64,000 bases of DNA from Mycoplasma leachii PG50 (GCF_000183365.1 NC_014751.1:558001-622000), one strand, 5' to 3'; counted from the stretch's first letter, positions 11,587-23,839 are shown. Notes: a model not told the origin generated them from the letters alone. Numbers and translations: made by a program.

Positions 11587-12240
11587 TTAAAGACTTCAGT
11601 TAATAGGCTCTAAATTTAAGTTAATTAATAAATTATTAATTTGACTAAAAGGTTTAGTATCTTCAAAACCTTTGTAACTTAGTGGTGATGGATGAGCTGA
11701 TTTAATAACAAAATTAGACTTAACTAATAAAGAATCATACATTTTAATAGCAAAATTACCTCATAAACAAAAAATTACATTTTGATTATGTAATATAATT
11801 TGTTCTAAAATTTTTTTAGTAATTTTTTGTCATCCTAAATTATTATGAGAATTTGGTTTATGAGCAATTACAGTTCAACAAGTATTTATTAAAAACACTC
11901 CTTGTGTTACTCAATTTGTTAAATCATTATTATTAAAATGGTCAATATTTAAATCAGAATAAAGTTCGTTAAAAATGTTTTTTAAACTAGGTGGAGTTTT
12001 TAAAGCATTACTACTAAAAGCAATTCCATTAGCTTGATTAAAATCATGATATGGATCTTGACCTATAATTACTACTTTAATATTATTTAAATCACTTAAT
12101 TTAAATAAGTTTAAAACATCTTTTTGTTTTGGAAAAACTATATCATTACTACTATAAGCTTTATTCATTAAATTATTAATTTGATCAAATAAATTTAAAT
12201 CAGTAAATAGTTTATTTCAACTAGGATGTAAATTAGTCAT
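11587..12240 (-). CDS. ung: Uracil-DNA glycosylase
   Basis: 217 residues, the normal size for family 1 UDG. Removes uracil from DNA. The water-activating loop GQDPYHD, the LLINTCWTV-like strand and the Leu-intercalation loop SAHPSPLS are all present, so the enzyme should be active. Its start overlaps the end of manA by 8 bases. Strong selection for keeping base-excision repair is expected in an AT-rich genome. Confidence 0.96.
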
Positions 12241-13162
12241 TATTTTTAATTCAAGATATTATAATCTTAATTTTTCCTTTAACTATTAGTTTGTCAATTC
12301 CATTAATAGTAATTGCTGATTCACCTTGTTTAAAATACACATCATTAATATAACCGGATCCATTAATAATTGTTAATTGTAATCAATCACATTTTTCATC
12401 TACTTCAAATTCTTTTAAATCATCACATTCTAAAACATATAATGAAAAATAATCTGATGAAAATACTTTATTATTAGCATTATGAATAATGTGATCATTT
12501 ATATCTGGAGTTATTGTGCACTCTATTGAATTAAAAATATCTAATGGTCTAGGTTTATTTGTAGTTTTATCAATTCTATTATAATCATAAAATCTATAAG
12601 TAATATCACTAGATCTTTGTAGTTCATAAATTACTAAATTAGGTGAGATTGCATGAACTTTACCAGGAGCTACATATAAAAAATCATTTGGTTTAACTTG
12701 AACTTTTTTTAATAATTGATCTCATTTGTTTTGATTAACTAAATCAATTAATTGATTTTTATTTTTAGCTGTATGTCCATAAATTAATTCTGCATCTTTA
12801 TTAGCATCAATTACATATCAACTTTCAGGTTTACCTAATTGGTTGTGATTTTTTAAAGCATAATTATCATCAGGATGTACTTGAACTGATAAATAATCAC
12901 TAGCTGTAATAATTTTTACTAATAATGGATAACAACCTTTATAGTTATTAAAAAGGTGTTTGTGATTTTCAAATAATTCTTTTAAACTTAAATTATTATA
13001 TTGATCATCACTAATTACATAACTCATTCCGTTTTCATGAGCTGAAATTATTCAAGCTTCACCAATGTTTTGATTATCTTTTATATCAAAGCCAAATTCT
13101 TTTAATCTATTTCCACCTCAAATTTTTTTTGAAAAATAAGGTTTAAGTTTTAAAATTTTCAT
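12233..13162 (-). CDS. manA: Mannose-6-phosphate isomerase, class I
   Basis: 309 residues, similar to B. subtilis ManA (315). Interconverts mannose-6-P and fructose-6-P. The zinc ligands are seen in LSVQVHPDD and in the HAISPN segment; N-terminal KKIWGGNRLKEFGF and GEAWIISAHENGMS are typical. The true end is the TAA inside the ung start, reached by reading a TGA near the C-terminus as Trp. It lies between trmFO and ung in a compact operon. Confidence 0.93.
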
Positions 13163-13187
13163 ACTTACTTTCTATAATTAAACTTTA

Positions 13188-14504
13188 TTAAATACTAGTA
13201 CCTAAAATTTGATTTAATTGTTTTATATATTCTTCTAAAGAATTTTTAGAATTATTAAAAGAATAAAATTTATCATCACTTTGATATTTATTTTCTTGTT
13301 CTAAAATACCTAAATTACATTTCATAGGTTTTAAACTATAGATTTTAGAATTAGTTATATAGTTAGTTAGTGCACCTAAAATTGTTGTGTTTGGTAAAGG
13401 TTTTATTTTTTTATTATTAATAAAAGCTAGAATGTTAATAGCAGCTCATATACCAGAACTAGCTGATTCAATATATCCTTCAACTCCAGTAATTTGTCCT
13501 GCAAAAAAGACATTTTTCTTTCTCATAACTTGTAGTTTGAAGTTTAAAATTTTTGGAGAATTAATATAATAGTTTTTATGCATTACTCCATATCTAACTA
13601 TTTTTGCTTTTTCTAATCCTGGGATTGTTTGAAATACTCTTTTTTGTTCTGGTCATTTTAAATTAGTTTGAAATCCAACCATATTATATAAACTATCTTT
13701 TACATCATCTTGACGCAATTGCACAACTGCATAAGGTTGTTGATTGTTTTGATCTAATAAATTATTTGGTGACATTGGTCCTTTTAATAAGAGTTTTTTA
13801 CTAGTTTTTGCAAGTTGTTCAATTGGTTGACAGCCTTTAAAAAAGATTGATTTTTCAAATTCTTTTAATTGTACTTGTTCTGCATTAATTAAATTATCTA
13901 CAAATTCATTAAATTCTTGTTCGTTTAAAGGACAACAAATATATTTTCCAAGTTTATGTCTTCCTGAATAATAAACTTTATTAAAATCAATTGAATCTTT
14001 TGTAATGATTGGAGCTGAAGCATCCATAAAAAATAGTTTTTGTTTTCCAATTAATCTTTGAATATCTTCTTTTAACTCATTTGTAGTTAAAGGTCCAGTT
14101 GCTATTAATGTTAAATCATTCTCATCATTAATATGACTAACATTTTGTTCAATAATTGTAATATTTGGATGATTTTTAATAACATCAGTTAGTCTTTTTG
14201 AAAAATCTTCTCTATCAACAGCTAATGCATCATCTCCATCAATTTTACAACAATCAGCTATTTTTATAACTAAAGAGTTTAAACGTCTCATTTCTGCTTT
14301 TAAAATACCAGCAGCATTTAATAATGACTGACTTCTAAAAGTATTAGAACATACTAATTCAGCAAAGTTATTTGTTTTTTGAACTTCATTTTTAATAAGA
14401 GTTTTAACTTCATATAATTCAACTTGTATGTTATTATTTGCTAAAAAATACGCAGCTTCACAACCGGCTAAACCAGCACCAATAATTTTAACTTTCTTGT
14501 TCAT
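13188..14504 (-). CDS. trmFO: Folate/FAD-dependent RNA uracil-5-methyltransferase (TrmFO/RlmFO family)
   Basis: 438 residues, normal length for TrmFO. Uses methylene-THF and FADH2 to make m5U in RNA. The N-terminal dinucleotide-binding motif [12 protein letters not shown] and a conserved Cys in [12 protein letters not shown] are clear. Published work on M. capricolum shows that a paralogue of this family (RlmFO) methylates 23S rRNA U1939 and not tRNA U54, so the substrate cannot be assigned from sequence alone. The ATG at 14504 overlaps the cutC end by 17 bases. Confidence 0.92.
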
Positions 14505-15180
14505 TATTTTGTTCTCTATCTAAATCTTTAAATAAATTAATTTCATCTACTGAAATATCAGAGTTTCAAGATGAATTATTTCTTATAGCTCTACCTAAAT
14601 GGATTTGATTATTAACTGTTAAACATTGTTTAATATTGTTTTTATCAACTCCACCACCAATTAAAATTTGAATATCTAAGTTTTGATCAACCAGTTGTCT
14701 AATTACTTCTAAACCAGTGTTCAGATTTATTCCTCCACTAGTTAAAACAGCATCAATTTTATGTTTAGCTAAAATATTTAAAGCATTAATTGGATCTTTA
14801 ACTAAGTCAAAAGCTCTATTAAAAGTAATTTTTAAGCTTCCTCTAATTTTATTTACTCTTTGTAAGAAATCTTCATTAATTGTATAATCACTATTTAAAG
14901 CTCCAATTACAATTCCATGAACGTTTGGAAGTTTTTGAATAACTGAAATCATTTCTAATTGTTTAATTAATTCATAATCATCAAAAAAGAAATCTTTATA
15001 ATTATTTCTAATCATTATATGTAAAGGTTTTAAAGTAATTTGATTAGCTAAAATGATTTCATCTAAACTTGGAGTTAAACCACCAACTTCTAAGTTTTTA
15101 CAAAATTCAATACGATCAGCTTTAGAATTATTAATTACTCTAATATCATTAAGATCTTTTGCAATTACTTCTAAGAACAT
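14488..15180 (-). CDS. cutC: CutC family protein
   Basis: 230 residues, TIM-barrel PF03932. [20 protein letters not shown] at the N-terminus, FNRAFD, VLTSGG and LIGGGV are family landmarks. Originally linked to copper homeostasis in E. coli, but the biochemical role is not settled. A TGA after residue 204 must be read as Trp; the tail then runs on for 26 acidic residues into trmFO. The start overlaps metK by 10 bases and has AAAGGAG upstream, inside metK. Confidence 0.9.
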
Positions 15181-16334
15181 TTTTTATACTCCTTTAGTAC
15201 TTCTATTTTATCTAATTTTTCTCATGGTAAATCTTTTTTACCAAAATGCCCATATTTAGAAGTTTTAAAAAAGATTGGTTTTTTTAAATCCAATGTTTTT
15301 ATCATACTACTTACACTAAAATCAAAATTTTCATAAACTGCTTTATAAATAGTATTTAAATCAACTTTATGTGTATTAAAAGTTTCTATAAAAATTGAAA
15401 TTGGTTGACTAATACCAATAGCATAACTTACTTGAATTTCTATTTTATCAGCTAAACCAGCAGCTACTAAATTTTTTGCAACATACCTACACATATAAGC
15501 AGCAGAACGATCTACTTTAGTTGAATCTTTACCACTAAAAGCTCCACCACCATGTCTTGAATATCCACCATAAGTATCTGCTATAATTTTTCTTCCAGTT
15601 AAACCAGTATCTCCTTGTGGTCCTCCAATTACAAATCTACCTGTTGGATTAATTAAAACTTTAAAATCAGTATTTAAATTAAATTCTTTAGCAACTAAAT
15701 CCATTATATTTTCTTTAATATATTTTTTAAATTCAATTTCATTATAATTTGGATCATGTTGAATAGACATTAAAATAGTATCAATTTTAGGATTATTAAT
15801 ATTTGTATAATCAATTGTAACTTGAGATTTCATATCAGGTCTTGCTCATTTAAAAAGGCCTTTTTTTCTTTGAGATGTAGCATTATAAACTAATTCATGA
15901 GCAATAGTAATTGCTAGTGGTAAATATGTTTTTGATTCATTTGTAGCATAACCAAACATAATTCCTTGATCACCAGCTCCAATTTGATCATTACTTAATT
16001 CAACACCTTGAGCAATATCTGGTGATTGTGATTCAATTTTTATATCAATTTTACAAGTATTAGCATTAATACCATAAGCATCATCAACATAACCAATTTT
16101 TTTTAATACATCTCTTGCAACTTGTTCATAATCAACAATTGCAGTTGAACTAATTTGACCACCAATTAATAAATAATTAGTTGTAGTAAATACCTCACAA
16201 GCTACTTTAGCATTTTTATCTTGTTTTAGTACTTCATCTAAAATAGCATCTGAAATTTGATCACAAATTTTATCAGGGTGTCCTTCACTAACACTTTCAC
16301 TAGTAAATAATCTTTTTTCTATATTTTGGTTCAT
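15171..16334 (-). CDS. metK: S-adenosylmethionine synthetase
   Basis: Makes SAM from methionine and ATP. 387 residues, normal. SVSEGHPDKICDQISDAILD, GAGDQGIMFGYA and GGGAFSGKDSTKVDRSAAY give the ATP/Mg/K sites and the signature. It starts at ATG 16334 after AAAGGA. It lies directly downstream of a SAM-I riboswitch and terminator, so its expression should fall when SAM is plentiful. The next five genes overlap or lie close and share the strand. Confidence 0.97.
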
Positions 16335-16369
16335 TTTTATTTTCCTTTATTTTGAAATTAATAAAAATT

Positions 16370-16402
16370 AAAAAACCATAACAATAAAATTGTCATGGTT
16401 TA
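16370..16402 (-). terminator. Riboswitch-controlled terminator upstream of metK
   Basis: Stem AAACCATGACAAT / ATTGTTATGGTTT with a 4-base loop, followed on the minus strand by a T-run. It lies between the SAM-I aptamer and the metK start, as the expression platform of an S-box transcriptional switch. The 3' side of P1 and the following bases (GATTGTC) are complementary to part of the stem, allowing an antiterminator. Confidence 0.8.
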
Positions 16403-16407
16403 AGACA

Positions 16408-16503
16408 ATCTCATTGTTAGCTTAAAGCCCTTATTTAAGCACCTAATCTAATAGGTTGCTACCACTTCATTAAGTTTTATCTCTCCATGGTTCTTAATAA
16501 GAT
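16408..16503 (-). promoter_or_regulatory. SAM-I riboswitch (S-box) controlling metK
   Basis: Read on the minus strand, the leader carries S-box hallmarks in order: a P1 arm with TTATTAAGA, GGAGAGA, the TGAAG-GGTAGCAACC block, GGTGCT, and a closing ATGAGAT that pairs with ATCTTAT to form P1 (16497-16503 with 16408-16414). Its position between a promoter and a terminator hairpin upstream of a SAM synthetase gene supports the call. A covariance-model search for Rfam family SAM would settle it. Confidence 0.9.
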
Positions 16504-16527
16504 ATTATTTGGTTTTCTAATCTTTAA

Positions 16528-16561
16528 TATTTTAACACAACTATTAATCTTTAATAGTCAA
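16528..16561 (-). promoter_or_regulatory. Candidate metK-operon promoter
   Basis: On the minus strand TTGACT (16556-16561) is followed about 20 bases later by TTAAAAT, preceded by TGTG. The -35 lies in the last codons of ymdB. Spacing is long, so confidence is modest. Confidence 0.45.
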
Positions 16562-17317
16562 TCTTTTAATACTTGTTGCTCTATTTGTTTTATCATCAAT
16601 TTCAATAACTACAGCATTTAATCAACACTTACCAGTTGCTATATTAAATTTAACAGGTAAACCAGTTTTTGCTCTTTTAATTACATCATTAACTTCAACA
16701 CCAATTATTGAATCAATCACTCCAGTCATTCCAACATCTGAAATAAAAGCGGTTTTATTTGGTAATAATCTTTCATCAGCAGTCATTACATGAGTATGAG
16801 TTCCAACAAATGCTGTTATTATCCCATCATAATTAAAAGCAAAAGCAATTTTTTCAGCTGTACTTTCAGCGTGAAAATCCACTAATAAAATATCAAAATC
16901 AGTATTAGTTTTTAAAAACTCATCTAGTGCATCATATGGACTATTTACTATATCCATAAAGCTTTGTCCCATTAAACTAACAACTGCTATCTTTTTTTGA
17001 TTTTTTTTAACTATAACATAACCATTACCTGGAGTATGTTTGCTCATGTTTAAAGGTTTTAATAAATCATTAGTTGTTTTAATATATTCTAAAACTTCAG
17101 CATTTTTAAAAATATGATTACCACTAGTAATAACATCAACATTTAGTGATTTATAAAACTCATAATGTTTTTTACAAATAGATTTTCCGTGAGTTGTGTT
17201 TTCTCCATTAACAACAACAAAATCTATTTGATTTTGATCAACAATATTTTTTAAATGTTTTTCTAGCATTTCTCTTCCGGGTTTTGCATAAACATCTCCG
17301 ATCATTAATACTTTCAT
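16544..17317 (-). CDS. ymdB: YmdB-family metallophosphodiesterase
   Basis: 257 residues. Family members hydrolyse 2',3'-cyclic nucleotides. Metal-binding motifs MIGDVYAKPGR, VVNGENTTHGK, SGNHIF, LVDFHAE and GTHTHV are all present. The ATG at 17317 is chosen over the preceding TTG because AGAGGTGAT lies upstream in ylxM. A TGA after residue 231 is read as Trp, extending the protein by 25 residues. It overlaps ylxM by 13 bases. Confidence 0.92.
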
Positions 17318-17640
17318 CAAATCACCTCTTTTAAACTTTTTATAAATTGTTTTTGATCTATTTGATTTGTTTCAATTTTATTAATTAGAGAAATTAGTAA
17401 TTCTTCTTTTTGTTTTAAATGTAACTTTTTTTCTAAACTAAATAATAATTTACTAGTTTTAGAAATAGAATCATAAACTGCTGTTTTTGAAATATTAAAT
17501 TCATCAGCAATTTCAGATAATGATAAATCTTCATCAATATATAATTCAAAATATTGTTTTTGTTTATCAGTTAATAATTCTTTATAAATTTTAAATAACT
17601 CAGATAATTCTAATGTTTTTTCTAATAAATTATTTTTCAA
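17305..17640 (-). CDS. ylxM: YlxM/UPF0122 DNA-binding helix-turn-helix protein
   Basis: 111 residues with a sigma-70 region-4-like HTH: LSLSEIADEFNISKTAVYDSI at residues about 43-63. In Gram-positive bacteria YlxM is associated with the signal recognition particle genes, and here it follows ftsY. The start is probably TTG 17640, because the SD-like GGTGAT overlaps the alternative ATG at 17646 and a TTG start gives the family length (about 110). The C-terminus ends VIWWKY, reading two TGA codons. It overlaps ftsY by 11 bases and ymdB by 13. Confidence 0.88.
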
Positions 17641-18901
17641 CTTCATCACCTTGCATAAATCCAGAAGATAAATGAACAATATATTGATCAATATCAAAAG
17701 CTAAAAGATCATCTACTTTTTCACCAACTCCTATCATTTTAATAGGAATATTTAATAACTCTTTAATAGCTAAACCAATTCCACCTTTACTTGTTGAATC
17801 CATTTTAGTTAAGATAATTCCACTAACATCAGCAACTTTTGAAAATTCTTCAGCTTGAATTACTCCATTTTGTCCTGTTGTTGCATCAATTACTAGTAAA
17901 ACTTCATGAGGAGCTGATTTTTCTACTTGTTGAATAATTTTATTCATTTTTTCTAATTCAGCCATTAAATTAACTTTATTTTGTAATCTACCAGCAGTAT
18001 CAATTAATAAAAGATCATAATTTTGTTCTTTTGCTTTTTTAATTGCATCAAAAACAACACTTGCAGGATCAGCATTTAATTTATTTGCTTTAACTAAATC
18101 TACTTTATTATTTAATCTAGTTTTAATTCACTCTTCTAATTGTTGAGTAGCTCCAGCTCTAAAAGTATCAGCAGCAGCTATTAAAACTTTATATCCTAAT
18201 TCAGCATAATAATTAGCCATTTTAGCTAAAGAAGTAGTTTTACCTGTCCCATTAACTCCAACTAACATAAAAATATTTAATCTATTTTCTTTAAAATCTA
18301 TGTGATATTTTTTATTAGTTCAATCATTATCTGTATAAGCTTGATATAAAGATTCAACTAAAGCATCTTTAATGTTTTCAAAAGAAGTATCTCTTTTAGT
18401 TTTTTTTCTAACTAAATTAGAAACTTTTAAAACCATTTTCATACCCATATCAGTTCGGATTAAAACATCTTCTAGTTCTTCAAAAAATTCATCATCTGCT
18501 TGTTTATATTTTTTTGAAAGTTTTTTAATATCTTGAGAAAAATTAAAAGCTGATTTAAGCATTGCTTTTTCAACTTTTTTATCTTTTTGTTTTTGTTTTT
18601 CTCTTTTCTTTTTTTCTTTTAAAGTTTCAGATGATTTTTCTATTTTTTTAGTTTGATTAATTTTTATTGTTTTTACTTTTTTTTCTTTAATATTTTCAAC
18701 TTCTAGTTTTTGTTCTTGACTTTTTTTACTTTGTTCTTTCAATTCTGCTTTTTTAATATCTTGAGTTGTTTTTTCAAGTTCATCTACTAGATTTTGATCT
18801 TGATCTATTTTTTTATCTTTATCTTGTAAAATATTTTCACTTTCATCTATTTGATCAGTTTTTTTAGTTAATTTTTCTTTTAATTTAGCTCAAAAACCCA
18901 T
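17630..18901 (-). CDS. ftsY: Signal recognition particle receptor FtsY
   Basis: SRP GTPase receptor targeting ribosomes to the membrane. 423 residues. Residues 1 to about 190 form a highly charged Lys/Glu-rich A domain, followed by the NG domain with GVNGTGKTT (P-loop), DTFRAGA, DTAGR and TKMD. It starts MGFWAKLKEKL, a likely membrane-contacting helix, with AAAAAGGAG 8 bases before ATG 18901. It is the first gene of the ftsY-ylxM-ymdB group. Confidence 0.96.
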
Positions 18902-18969
18902 AATTAGTCTCCTTTTTAAGCTAGATAATTTAATTTTATAATTTATTTACTTAAGTCTTTTAAGTTTAT

Positions 18970-19641
18970 TTATTTAATTTTTTCAGTTTTTTCTATAAAC
19001 TTGCTTGTTTTTACAAAATTAATAATTTGTTGAACATTTAATAAATGATCTCCAGCTCTTTCTAAATTAAACATTTGTTTTAAAACAGCAGCAATTTCTT
19101 CAGCTCCAGCTTTTGTAGTTTTTTGTCTAATATCATCAATTAATAAATCATAAAAAGATCTAAATTTTTGATTAATTTTTTCTTCTAAACTTAAGACTTG
19201 TTGTTCTTTATCAACTTCTAAATTACCAAAGACATCTGAAAAAATATCTAACATTTCAACAACTAATTGATACAATTCACTAATCATTAAAAGGTGTCTT
19301 TCATTAGGTTTATAAAAAATAAAGAACTTAGAAATTGCTTTAGAATAATCAGCAATTCTTTCAATTTCTCTAGTAATTAAAATTCCTCCAATTGCAAGTC
19401 TTAGATCTTTTGCTACTAATTTTTGTTTTGAAATTTTTCATAAAGCCATTGAAGTAAATTTATTTTGCATATCATTAATAAGCTTGTCATGTTCGATTAC
19501 TTTTTGAGCTTCACTTAATCTATTTTTTTCTTTAATTACAAGATAACTTTGTGCATATTGTAATTTAGTTTCTTTGATCATATCTTCTATAAGTTCTCTT
19601 AATTGATCAAGATCGCGATCTAATATTTTATTACTTGACAT
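18970..19641 (-). CDS. phoU: Phosphate transport regulator PhoU
   Basis: 223 residues, two three-helix PhoU repeats. Conserved metal-binding-type acidic helices are visible in ITREIERIADYSKAISK and FNLERAGDHLLNVQQI. Modulates the Pst transporter. It is the last gene of the pst operon, 11 bases after pstB. No PhoR/PhoB pair is seen in the window. Confidence 0.95.
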
Positions 19642-19652
19642 ATCATCCTTTA

Positions 19653-20459
19653 TTAATATCTACCTGATATATAATTTTCAGTTCTTCAATCTTTTGGATT
19701 TGTAAATATTTTTTTAGTTTTGTTAAATTCAATTAATTCACCTTTTAAAAAATAAGCAGTGTAATCACTAATTCTTGTAGCTTGTTGTAAAGAGTGAGTT
19801 ACCATAACAATTGTATAATCTTTTTTTAAATCTAAAACTAATTCTTCAACTTTTAAAGTTGCAATAGGATCTAGTGCACTTGTTGGTTCATCCATTAATA
19901 AAATTTTTGGTTTCATAGCAATTGCTCTAGCTATACACAATCTTTGCTGTTGTCCACCAGATAATCCTAAAGCTGGTGCATTTAAAATATCTTTAACTTC
20001 ATCTCACAATGCAGCTTTTATTAATGATTCTTCACAAATTTGATCTAAAATTGTTTTATCTTTAATTCCTAAAGAGCGTAATCCATAAACAACATTATCA
20101 TAAATAGAAATTGGAAATGGATTGGGTTTTTGAAATACCATTCCAACTTCAGTTCTTAATTTTGTAATATCAATATCAGAGTCAAAAATATCTTTATCAA
20201 AAATTTTAATAGCACCAGACATTTTTACTCCATCAATTAGATCATTTAATCGATTAATAGATTTTAATAATGTGGTCTTACCACAACCAGATGGACCTAT
20301 AAATGTAGTAATTGATTTTTCTTTAATTTCCATATTAATGTTAAATAAAGATTGAGTTTTTCCTTTGTTGTAAAAAAAGTTAAAATCTTTAATTTCAATA
20401 GCAGTTTTTAAAGGTTCTTTTTTTGGTTTTATATTAGTTGTTAATTGTTCATTACTCAT
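19653..20459 (-). CDS. pstB: Phosphate ABC transporter ATP-binding protein PstB
   Basis: 268 residues. Walker [13 protein letters not shown]-loop VFQKPNPFP, signature LSGGQQQRL, Walker [14 protein letters not shown] and the switch His in MVTHS are intact. PstB drives phosphate import. Its start overlaps the end of the fused permease gene by 8 bases, which suggests coupled translation. Confidence 0.97.
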
Positions 20460-22542
20460 AATTGTTATCTCTTTTTTTAAGTTTTTTATATTCTTTTTTA
20501 TATTTAATAGTTTTTTTAATTTCTTTAAATAAATTATTTATATTAAGATATCTTTTTAAACTTTTAATAAACTTCTTTAAATTGTGTTTAAATGAACTAA
20601 TATAGATTTTATAAAATTCTTTTTTTATAAAATTTTTACAAATCTGTTTAAATTGAAATTTAACGTTTTTATTAGTTTTAACTAGTAGTAAAGATAATTT
20701 AGAACTTGATAAATTTAAAGTTAAAACAAAAATAATTGTAATTAGTGACATTAATCAAGCAATATCATTACCTTGCCCTGGAGCTGATTCACTAGCTATT
20801 TTATAAATTCCTGTAGTTAAAGTTGATCCTGAAGATAAAAAGCCCTTATCAGGATATTTAATAGCTGTTCCTAAAGTTAAATAAATAGGAGCTGATTCAC
20901 CAATGATTCTAGCCATAGCTAAAATAGTTCCAGTAATAATAGCTTGTAAAGCATTTGGTAAAACTATTTTAAATAAAGTTTTGGTTTTACTTAATCCTAA
21001 AGCAATAGCAGCTTCTCTATATGAAAGAGGAACTGAAGTTAAAGCGTCTTCAAAGTTTTTAATCAACATTGGTAAAACAACAATTGTCATTGTAATTGAA
21101 GCTGAAAAAATTGAAAAAGGTAGTTTTAAATAAATAATAAATACAGATAATCCAAATATTCCAAAAATAATTGATGGAGTTGAAGCGGCTAAGTTTAATA
21201 AAAATCTAAAAAACTTTGCTAAATAAGAGTTTTTATTAGCAAATTCACTAAGATAAATAGCACAAGCTAAAGCTAAAGGTATAGAAAATAATAATGTGCA
21301 TAAAATTAATAATAATGTAGTTAGAATCGCTGCAAATATTCCATCTTCACCTTCAATAGTTAAAAAGGCTTCACTATATTTTAAACTTGATAAACCATTA
21401 AATATAGTTATAAAGACTATTCAAAAAGTAAACATAATTACAAAACTAATTGATAGTCACATCAAAATTAACATAATAATTGAATAAATCTTTTTAAATA
21501 ACTTATTTTCAGTTCTATTAGTAATAATTTGATCTAATATTTGTTTTTGATACAACTTAATATGTTTTATTTTGTGAGTTTTTTTATTTTTAAATAAAAC
21601 TAAATGAATTTTTTGAGAAATTGAATTTTTATTTGAAACAAATAAAATCAAAAGATTAATAATAAATACTAAAATAAATAAAAACATTCCAATAGCGTAT
21701 AATGCAGATTCATGCAAATTACTACTATTTTCTAACATTTCTAATCCAATAGTTGAAGATAGTGTTCTAATTGATGAAAATAAAAATCCAGAAACTCCAT
21801 TATTTGTATCAAATCAAGCAGTTGAATTACCAGCAATCATCATTATAGCCATAGTTTCACCAATTACTCTAGACATTCCTAAAATAACAGCTGAAATAAT
21901 TTTTGGTGTTGCTGATTTTCTAATAATATTAAATGTTGTTTTTTCTTTTGAAATTCCTAAAGCTAATGAAGCATCTCTATAAATTAAAGGAACAGATTTA
22001 ATAGCATCATAACTTAAACTAATCATAATTGGTATTGCCATAAAAGCCATTGTTAAAGAAGCTACCATCAAATTATCATTACTTGAAGCTCCCATTAATT
22101 TAAATAAAGCTCCAATTTGTTCTCTTGCAAATAACCCAAAAACAACACTAGGAATACCAGCTAGTAATTTAATAATTGTTATTGTGATTTTTTGAGATTT
22201 TAGTGTTAAATATTCTGAAATAAAAAAACTTGTAAAAATTGTTAAAGGTACAGCAATTAACATTGAAATAAAAATTAAAATTAATGTCATCAATGTTATG
22301 GTTAATATTCCAAATTGCTTAGAATCTGGACTTCAATTTTTACCAAACACAAAATCAAAAAAAGATTGTTTATTAAATAATACATTAGTTTTAATCATTA
22401 CAAAACCTAATAAAATAACTAATGCTAGTAAAACAAAAATAGTTAATGCAATAATAATAGATTTTAAACAAACAAAGCTAGTTTCTTTTTTTTGTTTAAT
22501 AACTCGAAACTCTAAATTATTTGTTATTTTTTTAAATAACAT
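20452..22542 (-). CDS. pstCA: Fused PstC-PstA phosphate permease
   Basis: One continuous 696-residue frame carries two complete binding-protein-dependent permease halves. The first (residues about 1-330) has [10 protein letters not shown] after an EAA loop [15 protein letters not shown]; the second (about 340-620) has [11 protein letters not shown] after [16 protein letters not shown]. coli and B. subtilis use separate PstC and PstA. About 90 Lys-rich residues follow the last membrane span. Joined permeases are known in some mycoplasmas. All TGA codons must be read as Trp. The symbol is descriptive. Confidence 0.93.
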
Positions 22543-22602
22543 AAATTATACCCACTTATTTTTTTAATATTTTTACTATTTAATTGATTAAAATAATTTA
22601 TT

Positions 22603-23757
22603 TTAATTATTTTTAAAACTTAAACGATTTCTAATTAAACCTAAATGATTATAAATCTCTTGAACTTTTTTGTCATCTGAACAACTAAACCAATAAACAA
22701 AATCTAAAATGTCATTATTTAATTTTTGATTATCTGTTAATTTATATAAAGCAACAAATGGTCTACTTAATGGATAAGTTAAAAGGTTATCATCATTTTT
22801 ATTTAAATTTCATTCTTGATTATCTTGTTTAATAATTACTGATCTTAAATTAGGAAATTTTTTTAAATCTTGAGCATATTGCATAGAAACAAACCCAAAA
22901 GAACCATCAGAAGCATTTAGTTGTGTAAAAATAGCTCCATTTGAATTATATTCATTAACAGCTTGACCAATTTTTTTCTTTTCTTTTTTTAATCCTGAAA
23001 GCTCTTCAAATGAACTTCTTGTTCCAGAACCACTATTTGTTGAATAAGTTCTTACTTTAATCTTATTACTAATATTATTTTCATCTTTATTTGTTAGTAG
23101 TTTATAAAATTCTTTTCAACTAATTAGATCTGATTGATTATTATTTGTATAAATTTTGTGTAAAGCTTTTTGAGATTGTTTACTGATCATATTATTTGAA
23201 ACATTAAATTTAATTTGATTAATTTGATCATCAGTTAATCCAGTATTTTTTATATTATAAATAAATACAATAGAATCTTTTGCAAAGCTAGTGTAATGAT
23301 AAGTTTTATTATTTTGAAGTTTATTAAAAATTTCTTGTTTATTAGATTGATTAATTTTTATAAATTCTTCAAGATCGTCTTTTATTTTTGAATTATTAAA
23401 AACATTTCTAATTTCAGATGGAATTGATAAATCAGTTTGTGATTTAGAAATAAAACCTATGCTATAAGTTTTATTAATTACATTTCTAGCACCAGCTCCA
23501 GAACCAGTTGATGAATAATTAAACTTTTTATTAGTTTGTTTTTGGTATTCATTAATTAATTTTTGTAATACTAAATCAGCACTAGCACTTCCACCAATAT
23601 TAATTACATCATTTTTAATTGAAACAAGAGTTCAAACTCAAATTAAAAAAATGAAAAAAATTACTAATATTAAAACTAGTCAAGATTTTTTGTTTAAAAA
23701 AAGGTCTTTAAGATAGTTTTTATTTTTAACTTTAGTTGTTTTACTTGTTTTTTGCAT
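22603..23757 (-). CDS. pstS: Phosphate-binding protein PstS, membrane-anchored
   Basis: 384 residues, first gene of the pst operon. After a basic N-terminus one hydrophobic segment (residues about 25-47) acts as signal/anchor; there is no lipobox cysteine, unlike most Gram-positive PstS. Phosphate-binding motifs INIGGSASADL, STGSGAGARN and STNSGSGTRSSFEE are present. A TATAAT with TG extension at 23804-23809 could be the operon promoter. SD is TAGGAG. Confidence 0.92.
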
Positions 23758-23839
23758 TAAAAAACTCCTAAGTTTAGAATTAACTATTTAATAATTATAA
23801 CAAATCACAACGTTATAAAGATTTTGTTAATTTTATAAG

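Noticed and set aside
18902..18969. Terminator between phoU and ftsY
   Set aside because: The only inverted repeat (ACTTAA/TTAAGT) is short and lacks a T-run.
22298..22567. Plus-strand open frame opposite the pst permease gene
   Set aside because: Mirror of coding DNA of the permease with no SD; composition is that of the antisense strand.
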